DNA from: Erythrobacter sp. | GTDB lineage: Bacteria > Pseudomonadota > Alphaproteobacteria > Sphingomonadales > Sphingomonadaceae | Assembly (NCBI GenBank): GCA_030065195.1 | Contig: JASJDE010000013.1 | Coordinates: 1 to 41,051, forward strand | DNA: 41,051 bases | Reading direction: 5' to 3' | Shown here: positions 8,478 through 15,744 of the stretch, piece by piece | Layout of the letters: every line of letters begins with the position of its first letter | Position numbering within the stretch: position 1 is the stretch's first letter | Notes under the pieces: generated by a model | Database searches by the model: none | Told to the model about the DNA's origin: nothing | The model's input: the letters and a program-made list of their open reading frames with translations, nothing else | Translations under genes and position numbers: made by a program

Positions 8478-9680
8478 ATGAAGATACACGACCTGATTAC
8501 CACCACCGACGCGCTGGCCGATTTGTGCGAGCGACTGGCGAAATCCGAATTCGTCGCCGTCGACACCGAGTTCATGCGCGAGAACACCTACTGGCCGGAA
8601 TTGTGCCTGGTGCAGATCGCCAACACCGAAGAAGCTGCTGCCGTAGATCCGCTCGCCGAAGGGCTGGACATGCAGCCGCTGCTCGACCTGCTGACCGACA
8701 ATGACGAGGTGCTGAAGGTCTTCCATGCAGGCGGTCAGGATGTCGAAATCATCGTCAACATGACGAAGAAGACGCCGACTCCGATCTTCGACACCCAAAT
8801 AGCGATGATGGCGATCAGCCAATCCGAACAGATCGGCTATGCCAACCTCGTCGACACCTGGCTCAACATCCAGATCGACAAGGGCGCGCGCTTCACCGAC
8901 TGGTCGCGGCGTCCGCTCACCGATCGCCAGATCGAATATGCGATCGGCGACGTGACCCATCTCTCGAAGATCTTTCCGAAGATTCTCAAGAAACTGATCA
9001 AGACCGAACGCGGCGCTTGGCTCGATGCCGAAATGGACAAACTCGCCGATGCCGAAAACTTCCTGATCGACCCCGACACCTCCTGGAAACGCATCCGTTC
9101 GCCCGGGCGCAATCCGCAGGTCCTCGGGCGGTTGAAGGCCCTTGCCGCGTGGCGCGAAGGCGAAGCGCAGCACAAGAACATTCCGCGCGGCCGGATCATG
9201 CGCGACGAAACGCTGGCCGATATTGCCTCGCATCCCCCCAAGAAGCAGGCAGACCTGTCCAAGGTTCGCGGGCTATCGGCCGCATGGAAGGACAACGATA
9301 TCGGCAAGCGCATGATGCGCGTCGTTGCCGAAGCGGAACCGCTCCCGAAGGACGAAATGCCCGAAAAGATGAAGCGCGGCGCGCCCCTGGGCAAGGAGGG
9401 AGCGCTGGTCGCCGACCTGCTCAAGCTCCTGCTCAAGATCCGCGCGCGGGAAATCGACGTCGCCGCGCGCCTGCTTACCCGGGCGGACGAAATGGAAGCG
9501 CTCGCCGCAGGCGTCCGCGACCTCAAGGTCTTGCAAGGCTGGCGCTACGACGTGTTCGGCAAGGACGCGCTCGAACTGGTCGAAGGCAAGCTCGCTTTCG
9601 CGGTCCAGAACGGCAAGCTCAAGATGACGCATATCGACGACATGCAGGCCAGCATGGAAGAAGCGCTGGCGGCGGAGTAG
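8478..9680 (+). CDS. rnd: Ribonuclease D
   Basis: 400 residues from ATG 8478, which follows GAAGAAG. An upstream frame would add 46 residues of no conserved character. The N-terminal DEDDy 3'-5' exonuclease domain shows D29 and E31 (VDTEFMRENTYWP), H83/D88 (HAGGQDVE), and Y154/D158 (YAIGDVTHL). An HRDC domain follows (about 210-290, LAAWREGEAQHKNIPRGRI), then a second helical HRDC-like part. It trims 3' ends of tRNA precursors and other stable RNAs. The GIY-YIG/REP unit begins 6 nt after its stop. Confidence 0.95.
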   Translation: MKIHDLITTTDALADLCERLAKSEFVAVDTEFMRENTYWPELCLVQIANTEEAAAVDPLAEGLDMQPLLDLLTDNDEVLKVFHAGGQDVEIIVNMTKKTPTPIFDTQIAMMAISQSEQIGYANLVDTWLNIQIDKGARFTDWSRRPLTDRQIEYAIGDVTHLSKIFPKILKKLIKTERGAWLDAEMDKLADAENFLIDPDTSWKRIRSPGRNPQVLGRLKALAAWREGEAQHKNIPRGRIMRDETLADIASHPPKKQADLSKVRGLSAAWKDNDIGKRMMRVVAEAEPLPKDEMPEKMKRGAPLGKEGALVADLLKLLLKIRAREIDVAARLLTRADEMEALAAGVRDLKVLQGWRYDVFGKDALELVEGKLAFAVQNGKLKMTHIDDMQASMEEALAAE

Positions 9681-9686
9681 CCATTA

Positions 9687-9716
9687 TCGTCATTGCGAGC
9701 GTAGCGAAGCAATCCA
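9687..9716 (+). repeat. Left REP-like palindromic arm
   Basis: A 30-nt arm beginning TCGTCATTGCGAG and ending AAGCAATCCA. It contains its own imperfect palindrome, ATTGC (9692-9696) with GCAAT (9709-9713). I recall closely similar CGTCATTGCGAG...GCAATCCA units as dispersed repeats in many proteobacterial genomes. It ends 6 nt before the GIY-YIG ATG. Confidence 0.8.
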
Positions 9717-9722
9717 TCTCCC

Positions 9723-10022
9723 ATGCGTCCGAATTTTCAGCCAGCCGTTTACATGATGGCGAACCGCAAGAACGGCACAATTTACACTGGTGTCACTTCA
9801 GACTTGCCGAAACGGGCATGGGAGCATCGGCAAGGCCAGATCGACGGCTTCACCAAGCGATATGGATGCAAGCTTCTCGTTTGGTTTGAGTTTCACTCGA
9901 CTATGGAATCAGCCATCGAGCGGGAGAAACAAATCAAGGGCGGGTCGAGAAAGAAGAAGACTGGATTGATCGAGGCCGAGAACCCCGACTGGTTCGACCT
10001 TTTCACCGACTTGAACCGTTAG
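9723..10022 (+). CDS. Small GIY-YIG nuclease-domain protein
   Basis: 99 residues of the compact URI-type GIY-YIG family. VYMM (9-12) takes the GIY strand and YTG (21-23) the YIG strand. Catalytic-type Arg31 and His35 lie in KRAWEH, Glu66 or Glu68 in AIEREKQIKGG is the metal-binding candidate, and the NPDWFDL tail is typical. The family makes single-strand or branched-DNA nicks through a metal-dependent mechanism, and stand-alone members are mostly uncharacterised. No convincing ribosome-binding site precedes ATG 9723. The codon sits just inside the left repeat arm, and the stop lies 4 nt before the right arm. An internal ATG at residue 11 or 12 would break the GIY strand, so the first ATG is preferred. 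Confidence 0.88.
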   Translation: MRPNFQPAVYMMANRKNGTIYTGVTSDLPKRAWEHRQGQIDGFTKRYGCKLLVWFEFHSTMESAIEREKQIKGGSRKKKTGLIEAENPDWFDLFTDLNR

Positions 10023-10026
10023 GTGA

Positions 10027-10089
10027 TGGATTGCTTGGAGGCCTACAGGCCGTCTGACGACTCCGCCTTGCGGCTCCTCGCAATGACGA
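10027..10089 (-). repeat. Right REP-like palindromic arm with inner hairpins
   Basis: This 63-nt arm is inverted relative to the left one: TGGATTGCTT at its inner side and CTCGCAATGACGA at its outer end. ATTGC and GCAAT bracket it again. Between them are two small hairpins, GGCCT-AC-AGGCC (10040-10051) and CCGC-CTT-GCGG (about 10063-10073). It is longer than the left arm by the hairpin-bearing insert. It ends 15 nt before the oxyR ATG, so it forms most of the oxyR leader. Confidence 0.8.
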
Positions 10090-10104
10090 AGTAAAGGCAG
10101 ACCG

Positions 10105-11001
10105 ATGTCCACCTACCTCCCCACCATCAAGCAGCTGCAATATCTCGTTGCGCTGCACGAGCACGGCCATTTCGGAAGGGCGGCCGATGCCAGCTTCGTG
10201 TCGCAGTCGACATTGTCGGCGGGGATTCGCGAGTTGGAATCGTTGCTGGGGGTGACCCTGGTCGAGCGCAGTCGGCGCGTGGTGCGCTTCACGGCACTGG
10301 GAGAGCAGGTCGTGGCCAAGGCCAACCGGCTGTTGCGCGAAGCCGAGGAACTGTCCGATCTCGTCCAGGCCGCAGGCACGCCATTGTCCGGAATACTGCG
10401 GATGAGCGTCATCCCCACCATCGCGCCGTTCATGCTTCCGCGCATCCTGCCCCGGCTGAAGAAGGAGCGCCCCGACCTGCAACTTATGCTGCGCGAGGAG
10501 ACCAGCCAGGATGCGGTCGAATCGCTCCAGCACGGTCGGGTCGATTGCGTGTTGCTGGCCCTTCCCTTCGACACCGGCGAAGTCGAATTCGAACACATCG
10601 CCGATGATCGCCTGTTCGTCGCCTTCCCCAAGGACGACCCGCGCAATCCTCCGGCGTCGATCCCACCGGATATGATCGATCAGGGGCGACTGCTGTTGCT
10701 GGAAGACGGGCATTGCCTGCGTGACCACGCCCTTGCGGCGTGCAACCGCAGCGAATTGCGCGCCAGCGCGTCGATGATTGGCACCAGCCTGCACACGCTG
10801 GTGCAGATGGTCGACAACGATCTGGGCCTCACCATGCTGCCCGAAATGGCGCTCGATGCGGGAATCCTTGCCAACACCGAGGTGGTCGCCCGGCCCGTCC
10901 AGAGCGACACGGCCAAACGGGAGATCGTGCTGGTATGGCGCAAGAATTCCCCGCGCGAGGCGGATTTCAGGCTGTTGGCAGAGGAACTGCGGGCAGGTTA
11001 G
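10105..11001 (+). CDS. oxyR: OxyR-type LysR regulator (hydrogen peroxide sensor)
   Basis: A 298-residue LysR-type regulator. The winged HTH occupies about residues 6-65 (FGRAADASFVSQSTLSAGIRELE), and the periplasmic-binding-like sensor domain starts near 90. Within DGHCLRDHALAAC, Cys204 and Cys213 are spaced nine residues apart, like the redox pair Cys199/Cys208 of E. coli OxyR, so peroxide sensing by disulfide formation is inferred. It would activate antioxidant genes. The nearby msrA (11722) is thematically consistent, though no binding site was verified. The leader is occupied by the right REP arm. The stop overlaps the stop of the convergent 69-aa gene by 4 nt. Confidence 0.9.
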   Translation: MSTYLPTIKQLQYLVALHEHGHFGRAADASFVSQSTLSAGIRELESLLGVTLVERSRRVVRFTALGEQVVAKANRLLREAEELSDLVQAAGTPLSGILRMSVIPTIAPFMLPRILPRLKKERPDLQLMLREETSQDAVESLQHGRVDCVLLALPFDTGEVEFEHIADDRLFVAFPKDDPRNPPASIPPDMIDQGRLLLLEDGHCLRDHALAACNRSELRASASMIGTSLHTLVQMVDNDLGLTMLPEMALDAGILANTEVVARPVQSDTAKREIVLVWRKNSPREADFRLLAEELRAG

Positions 11002-11207
11002 TCTAGATTGTTGTTTCGCTTTCGGTCCGGATTTGAAACAGGTGTATCAACGCCGCCAATCTTGCGAATGTGGTGATTTGGGTATTCGCCAGCTTTGATT
11101 TTCTTTACAAACTGACCGCGTGTCATCTCGTCACCTGTAAAGTTGTCCTTGAATTCCAGGTTCCGACCGGTGTCGCTCTCTTTCGTGGTTTTGACCCGTT
11201 TTGGCAT
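10998..11207 (-). CDS. Small basic protein of unknown function (69 aa)
   Basis: 69 residues from ATG 11207, with GGAG six bases upstream. A longer frame to 11327 has no such site. The protein is hydrophilic and basic, with a lysine-rich start, TRGQFVKKIKAGEYP in the middle and a terminal NPDRKRNNNLD. I recall this NNNLD-ending style in small uncharacterised proteins but can name no function. It has no cysteine, signal or membrane segment. Its DNA is AT-richer and lysine/asparagine-richer than its neighbours, suggesting transfer. Its TAA overlaps the oxyR TAG end to end. Confidence 0.7.
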   Translation of the reverse strand: MPKRVKTTKESDTGRNLEFKDNFTGDEMTRGQFVKKIKAGEYPNHHIRKIGGVDTPVSNPDRKRNNNLD

Positions 11208-11721
11208 TAGAAACTCCAACTGCTGCTCTATCCCCCTTTCCCGTCCCGAACATTGCAAGAACGAAATCTGGGAACAAGGGGCGAACGAAACTTTTCGACA
11301 GTCGTTCGACCAATACGCTTCAAACAAGCGCGCAAGTAACGCCGGAAGTTAAGTAGGAGTGGCGCTTCATCGTAGCTCTTTGGCCGTTTTCCTACAAACT
11401 ACTCAGCCGCTATCTTGCGGCCATGATCAGCAGCCACCGGATCATTGATCGTCAAACCCGATCGAAACCCACCTTATCGATCGGTTCGATATCTTCTCCA
11501 AGACCGTGTAACATGCGGTCCATGTGTTCTTCAGCAGCGATGAGCCGAACGGTTCGGCCGCTTGTTCAAAAGCTACGTGTAACCGCACGCGGCTCCGCCG
11601 CGAACCCGTTTGCAAGTCGGGTCGGGTCGGCGCGAATGGGATCTGCGCCGCGTTGCAGGAAGGCAATTGCCACCAATTCCACGACGACTTCGTATCTGCG
11701 TTGATGGATTTGCGATTGGGT
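11208..11721. other. Long spacer between the 69-aa gene and msrA
   Basis: About 510 nt without a convincing intact gene. The stretch 11208-11400 is AT-richer than the chromosome around it and shows no RNA-gene fold that I can see. Open frames in 11423-11720 lack ribosome-binding sites and conserved motifs. A degraded minus-strand coding stretch may lie at 11399-11565 (separate entry). The msrA promoter should also be here, but no clear -35/-10 pair stands out. Confidence 0.5.
11399..11565 (-). pseudogene. Possible decayed gene end
   Basis: On the minus strand, codons 11455-11565 read like real protein (VRLIAAEEHMDRMLHGLGED, then IEPIDKVGF) before a TGA at 11452-11454. After a -1 shift, the sequence continues coding-like (TINDPVAADHGRKIAAE) to a TAG at 11399. 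Upstream, the frame is closed by TGA at 11566-11568. Two interruptions in a protein-like stretch suggest a remnant, but the family is not recognised and chance in GC-rich DNA is possible. Confidence 0.25.
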
Positions 11722-12396
11722 ATGACGATGAACAGTTCCGCCAAGTTCCTCCTACTGGTCGCCATCGCGGTGGCCGGCCTGTTTTCCTTCGGCGCATGCG
11801 CTTCGTCGAGCGCCGACACCGATTCCGACGCGACGCGCCCGGACACGATGATCACAACCGACAACCTTCCTGAGAATCAGGCAACCGCCGTATTCGCCAT
11901 GGGGTGCTTCTGGTGTGCGGAAGCGGATTTCGAGAAGGTCGATGGCGTGCTGGACGTCGTGTCGGGATACACCGGCGGGACGACCGTCAGCCCGACCTAC
12001 GAAGAGGTCACCTATGAACGCACAGGCCACTATGAGGCGGTGTTGGTGACCTACGACACCACCAAGGTTCGATATGGCGACCTGCTCGCCGTGTTCTGGA
12101 AGAATGTCGATCCGTTCGACGATAACGGGCAGTTCTGCGACAAGGGCAGCAGCTACCGCGCGGCGGTCTTCCCCGGATCGGATGCGGAGCGCGATGCCGC
12201 AGAGGCGTCGAAGGTCGAGGCGACCCGGCAACTGGGCAAGGACATCGTCACCGCGATCAACGACCGCGCCGAGTTCTACGCGGCCGAGGAATACCATCAG
12301 GACTATTACAAGAAAAACCCGGTGCGCTACGCCTTCTACCGCAGCCGCTGCGGGCGCGATGAAAGGCTCGAAGCGGTGTGGGGGGATATCAAGTAG
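11722..12396 (+). CDS. msrA: Peptide methionine-S-sulfoxide reductase, exported lipoprotein form
   Basis: The core carries the MsrA active site GCFWCAEADFEK, with catalytic Cys62 and Cys65 (numbering from ATG 11722). It continues through GYTGG, YEEV and a C-terminal EYHQDYYKKNP block. It reduces the S epimer of methionine sulfoxide. The first 26 residues form a signal peptide ending FGAC26, a plausible lipobox, so the enzyme is probably anchored in the periplasm to repair envelope proteins. ATGs at 11704 and 11728 are alternative starts. 11722 gives the best signal-peptide N-terminus, but no strong ribosome-binding site decides it. A position close to oxyR fits an oxidative-stress role. The 5' half of the longest open frame is not homologous and is excluded. 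Confidence 0.88.
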   Translation: MTMNSSAKFLLLVAIAVAGLFSFGACASSSADTDSDATRPDTMITTDNLPENQATAVFAMGCFWCAEADFEKVDGVLDVVSGYTGGTTVSPTYEEVTYERTGHYEAVLVTYDTTKVRYGDLLAVFWKNVDPFDDNGQFCDKGSSYRAAVFPGSDAERDAAEASKVEATRQLGKDIVTAINDRAEFYAAEEYHQDYYKKNPVRYAFYRSRCGRDERLEAVWGDIK

Positions 12397-12509
12397 AGAG
12401 CCAACCAAGAAATGGTTTAAGTCAAGCCATAGACTTGAATTGGTACTGTAGCGGTATAACCCCCATTAAACGTTACATTGCGTTACGTAAGGCAAGCAGG
12501 AGGATCCCA

Positions 12510-13139
12510 GTGTTCAAACTCTTTGGCCCTTCGGAAGAAGAAAGAGCGTATGAAAGCTTGAAGGCCACACACCTCGTCCGGCTTTGGAATGATGGGTATA
12601 ATGGTGCCAATGCGGATCAGCCCAACTTTCTCAAGAATAGGATTGCTCAGATCCTTTCACACTCGGACTACACCAAGTCGCTCAACTTTCTGAAAAGTAA
12701 GGGTCATTGCGGCACTCTCCTTAACATATTTGACGTTGCGGCCAACAAGGTCCCCGCAGGCGAGCTGTTGGCAGTTGCCCGAATGCTATTCGGTTCATTT
12801 TCGAACTCGGGATGGGAACTTGTGATCGAACGCCAGGGTGATGCATTCGCACGTTGCTGTCTCGCGCCCCTCAGCTATCGAATCCCGGAAGGGGAAATTT
12901 CGGACCTTTTCACATTGCTGGAAGACAACAATGTCCTTCGAATGGCCGCTGAATCAATGGCACCAGAATACGCTGCCAAGACTTTCACTTCGTTAGTTCG
13001 AGGTAGGCGGGAAAGTCACAAAATTGCCCGCCTGAAGGCTTCACCGTCGTGGAATTCGCTCGATCACAAAGATCACTTGCTTATCGAATGGATCGACAGC
13101 ATTGACCCCGAAGTCCTCGGCGCTCTGAAGACGGTGTGA
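12510..13139 (+). CDS. Orphan helical protein, function unknown (209 aa)
   Basis: The GTG start at 12510 is set by an excellent AGGAGG six bases upstream. The open frame extends further 5' but has no such site. The protein is soluble and mostly helical. It opens FKLFGPSEEERAYESLKA, has paired Cys in FARCCLAPLS and ends IDPEVLGALKTV. No signal, membrane segment or known catalytic motif is seen. Codon usage and base composition are clearly AT-richer than in pgsA or msrA on either side, suggesting recent acquisition. The 113-nt leader has the direct repeat CGTTAC twice (around 12475-12487) and the palindrome TTACGTAA (12483-12490), a possible operator. Confidence 0.7.
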   Translation: MFKLFGPSEEERAYESLKATHLVRLWNDGYNGANADQPNFLKNRIAQILSHSDYTKSLNFLKSKGHCGTLLNIFDVAANKVPAGELLAVARMLFGSFSNSGWELVIERQGDAFARCCLAPLSYRIPEGEISDLFTLLEDNNVLRMAAESMAPEYAAKTFTSLVRGRRESHKIARLKASPSWNSLDHKDHLLIEWIDSIDPEVLGALKTV

Positions 13140-13154
13140 GACGGGAAAGCCCCC

Positions 13155-13763
13155 TCAATCCATATGCTTGAGCCCGACCCTCAGGTAATCCCACCCCGTG
13201 ATGCAGGTGAGGATTGCGGCGAGCCAGAGAGTTGTCAGCCCGATTACGTGGATCCAGGTTTCCTGGACCGAAGCGCAGGCATCGCCCGGTACCTGGCAAG
13301 GCTGGCCGTGTACCGCCGCTCCCCCAATAAGCGCCCCGAGCGAGATCAGCTGGAACGCGGTCTTCCACTTGGCGAGTTTCGAAACGGGTACCGACACCTG
13401 AAGCCCGCCGAGGAATTCGCGCAATCCCGAAACGGCGATCTCGCGGATCAGGATCACCAGGCCGGCGATCACATGCATGTCTCCGACATAGGGCCCGCGC
13501 AAGTATCCCTGCGCTGTCAGGATCAGGATGACGGCGGCCACCATGATCTTGTCGGCGATCGGGTCGAGGAAGGTACCCAGCTTCGAAACGGTCCCCTGCG
13601 CGCGCGCCAGATAGCCGTCGAGATAGTCGGTCAGGCCGATCAGGCAATAGAGCACGAAGCCGATCGCGTAACCGAGCCGCCAATCGGGCCACCACAGGAA
13701 GAACCCCAGCAGCGGCACCGCCAAAATACGCGACAGCGTTAGGATATTGGGAAGCGTCAGCAT
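13155..13763 (-). CDS. pgsA: CDP-diacylglycerol-glycerol-3-phosphate 3-phosphatidyltransferase
   Basis: A 202-residue integral membrane enzyme of the CDP-alcohol phosphotransferase family. The full signature is present: D46-x2-D49-G50-x2-A53-R54-x8-G63-x3-D67-x3-D71. It makes phosphatidylglycerol-phosphate, the committed step to PG and cardiolipin, at the inner membrane. Several hydrophobic helices flank the motif. ATG 13763 starts the family-typical MLTLPNILTLSRI. It is divergent from an LplT-like transporter, a lipid-related pairing. The 3' end is 15 nt from the convergent 209-aa orphan. Confidence 0.95.
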   Translation of the reverse strand: MLTLPNILTLSRILAVPLLGFFLWWPDWRLGYAIGFVLYCLIGLTDYLDGYLARAQGTVSKLGTFLDPIADKIMVAAVILILTAQGYLRGPYVGDMHVIAGLVILIREIAVSGLREFLGGLQVSVPVSKLAKWKTAFQLISLGALIGGAAVHGQPCQVPGDACASVQETWIHVIGLTTLWLAAILTCITGWDYLRVGLKHMD

Positions 13764-13891
13764 GTATCGGCACCATTTAGCGCGGTGCGGCGTGCCGCAA
13801 AAGACGCTATAAGCGGCTTGTGAACGCTCTTGTGAATGTCAGGGTGATCGCTATGTCTCGCCCTCGAGGGGACGCTGATTAGCAAATTTTT

Positions 13892-15313
13892 ATGACTACA
13901 TCGACGCACCTCATGCGCCGCAAGCGCTTCCTGCCACTGATGGTCACGCAGTTCTTCAACGCGTTCAACGACAATCTCTACAAGACCGCGCTGGTCCTTT
14001 TCGTCGTCTACTCGATCTACAATGACGAGAAGCAGGAAGCACTGTTCAGCGGCCTCGCTTCCGTGATTTTCATCGTTCCGTTCGTGCTGCTGTCGGCACT
14101 TGCGGGCCAGCTAGCCGACACGCGCGACAAGGCGATGATCATACGCACCGTCAAGATCTGCGAGATCGGGTGGACTACGCTTGGTGCGATCGGCCTGTTC
14201 ATGGCATGGCAGGGGATCATGGTCCACACTGTGGCCATACCATTGCTGTTGTTCGTGGTATTCTTGGCCGCCGCGCAATCGACTTTCTTGGGCCCGATCA
14301 AGTATGCGATCCTGCCGCAGCATCTCAGGAAGGACGAAGTGCTGCCGGGCACCGGGCTGATCGAAGCGGGGACCTATATTGCCATCCTGACCGGAACCAT
14401 CCTCGCTGGCTTTATTGCCGTGGAGATTGCGATGGTGCTGATCGTTCTGACGGCTTTCGTCGGATACTTTGTCAGCCGCTACGTCCCGGACGCGCCGCCG
14501 CAGAGCGATTACGAAATGCATTTCCCGCTGCTGGAACCCTATGCGGACAAAACGCCGAACCCGGTGCTGCGATGGTTGGGATACCCCTTGGTCGCGGTCG
14601 CGGATCAAGTCGTGATGAGCTGGAAACTCGTTCGCGACACGATGCACAATCGCGAAATATGGCTCGCCATCGTCGCGATCAGCTTTTTCTGGACCATCGG
14701 TGCGGTGCTGTTCATCCAGTTTCCACCACTGGCAAAGAATCAGCTGCTCGCCAGCAAGGAAGTTGCGAGCCTTTTCCTCGTGATCTTCTCGATCGGGATC
14801 GCGATCGGCTCGGTCGGCATAAATGCGCTGCTCAAAGGTGAGGTATCGGCGCGCTTTTCGCCCGCATCGGTGGTGGTGATGGGGCTTTTCGTGCTCGGTT
14901 TCTACCTAGTGTCGAAAGCCTGGATTCCCAATCCATCAGGCGAGTTGCTGCCGATCCAGAGCTGGATACTCGAACCCCTCGCCATTCCCCTGTCCTTGAT
15001 GCTTCTCGGTATCTCGACTGCGGGAGGGTTCTTCGTCGTGCCGCTTTACGCCTTCCTGACAACCCGATGCGCGCATGATGCTGCGTCTCGGACGATTGCC
15101 GCCAACAATATCGTCAATTCCCTGGCCATGGTGATCGGTTCGGCGTTCGCTATCGCGCTCACCACCATAGGCATTCCGGTGGTCGATCAATTGCTGTTCG
15201 CTGCGGCGATGACCATCGTCTCGGCTTGGTTGGGCTGGCTGCTGTTCAAGGCGGAGAAGCAAGCAATGCTGAAGCCTGCAGCGGGCAAGATCGCCGACCA
15301 GCCAGCCGAATGA
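13892..15313 (+). CDS. MFS transporter, LplT-like (lysophospholipid flippase candidate)
   Basis: A 473-residue protein with about 12 hydrophobic helices. Its N-terminus, PLMVTQFFNAFNDNLYKTAL, and the loop LADTRDKAMIIR match the LplT-type branch of the MFS. That branch moves lysophosphatidylethanolamine inward for reacylation and is often fused to or beside an Aas acyltransferase. No acyltransferase is in this window, so the substrate is inferred from family resemblance and from the divergent pgsA. The ATG at 13892 lacks a clear ribosome-binding site, and ATG at residue 8 (MRRKRFL) is an alternative start. Its TGA is directly abutted by the stop of the convergent 88-aa gene. Confidence 0.82.
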   Translation: MTTSTHLMRRKRFLPLMVTQFFNAFNDNLYKTALVLFVVYSIYNDEKQEALFSGLASVIFIVPFVLLSALAGQLADTRDKAMIIRTVKICEIGWTTLGAIGLFMAWQGIMVHTVAIPLLLFVVFLAAAQSTFLGPIKYAILPQHLRKDEVLPGTGLIEAGTYIAILTGTILAGFIAVEIAMVLIVLTAFVGYFVSRYVPDAPPQSDYEMHFPLLEPYADKTPNPVLRWLGYPLVAVADQVVMSWKLVRDTMHNREIWLAIVAISFFWTIGAVLFIQFPPLAKNQLLASKEVASLFLVIFSIGIAIGSVGINALLKGEVSARFSPASVVVMGLFVLGFYLVSKAWIPNPSGELLPIQSWILEPLAIPLSLMLLGISTAGGFFVVPLYAFLTTRCAHDAASRTIAANNIVNSLAMVIGSAFAIALTTIGIPVVDQLLFAAAMTIVSAWLGWLLFKAEKQAMLKPAAGKIADQPAE

Positions 15314-15580
15314 TCAGAGAATGAAGACGAGTATGGCAGCGGTTGCCGCGACATAGGTGCTGGCGAAGCCGCGGACGTCGTCTTGCGTCAAGGCCCACAG
15401 GCTCTCCGCAGGAATGTCATGCAGGTCGTTCTTGATATGGGGAGGAAGGTTTGCGCGGAACGGATGCGCCGCCCCTTCATCCGTCAGGACGAGCGCTCGA
15501 CGTTTGAATGGCCCTTCCTTGCGGGAGCGATAGCTGTCCAGGATCAGTTGATCGGTGAGTTTCGCGAATTTCTTTGCCAT
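15314..15580 (-). CDS. Small tail-anchored membrane protein, unknown function
   Basis: 88 residues from ATG 15580. A 20-residue upstream extension is possible but atypical. The basic N-terminal half (MAKKFAKLTDQLILDSYRSR) is cytoplasmic-like. The C-terminal FASTYVAATAAILVFIL is a single hydrophobic helix ending the protein, which suggests tail anchoring. No family is recognised. The ribosome-binding site is weak, so the exact start is uncertain. It converges with the LplT-like gene with no spacer. Upstream it is divergent from the ThDP enzyme gene, across 164 nt. Confidence 0.6.
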   Translation of the reverse strand: MAKKFAKLTDQLILDSYRSRKEGPFKRRALVLTDEGAAHPFRANLPPHIKNDLHDIPAESLWALTQDDVRGFASTYVAATAAILVFIL

Positions 15581-15744
15581 GGCGGCAAGGATTAACACTT
15601 TCTTTACCCCCGCGCAGCCTCGCCCGATCCCCTGTCGCAACGCGGGACAAATCGTCCACGATTAACCTCGAATACCGGTACGAGACGGTTTGCCTCGCAT
15701 CGTGGCTGAGGCTAAGCGCGCATCATTCGATCGGAGGGAAGCAG

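Larger units (their letters stand above)
9687..10089. mobile_element. REP-flanked GIY-YIG unit (putative non-autonomous or novel mobile element)
   Basis: The whole rnd-oxyR gap is one structured unit. A 13-nt perfect terminal inverted repeat lies at 9687-9699 and 10077-10089. An inner 10-nt perfect inverted repeat lies at 9707-9716 and 10027-10036. A single 99-codon GIY-YIG nuclease gene fills the centre. There is no transposase, and no target duplication is obvious in the flanks. The design resembles REP/RAYT pairs, with a GIY-YIG nuclease in place of the tyrosine transposase. Mobility is inferred and not shown. Confidence 0.6.

Noticed and set aside
9017-9889. 290-codon frame running from rnd into the REP unit
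   Set aside because: It is an out-of-frame reading of rnd. Its IASVAKQS peptide is a translation of the palindromic repeat, not a protein motif.
9687-10089. CRISPR-like or attachment-site interpretation of the paired repeats
   Set aside because: There are only two inverted copies, no regular spacers, and no integrase; the inverted palindrome layout fits a REP-type element better.
12397-12509. Sigma70-type promoter TTGAAT...TATAAC before the 209-aa gene
   Set aside because: The spacer between the two boxes is only 14 nt, too short to be convincing.
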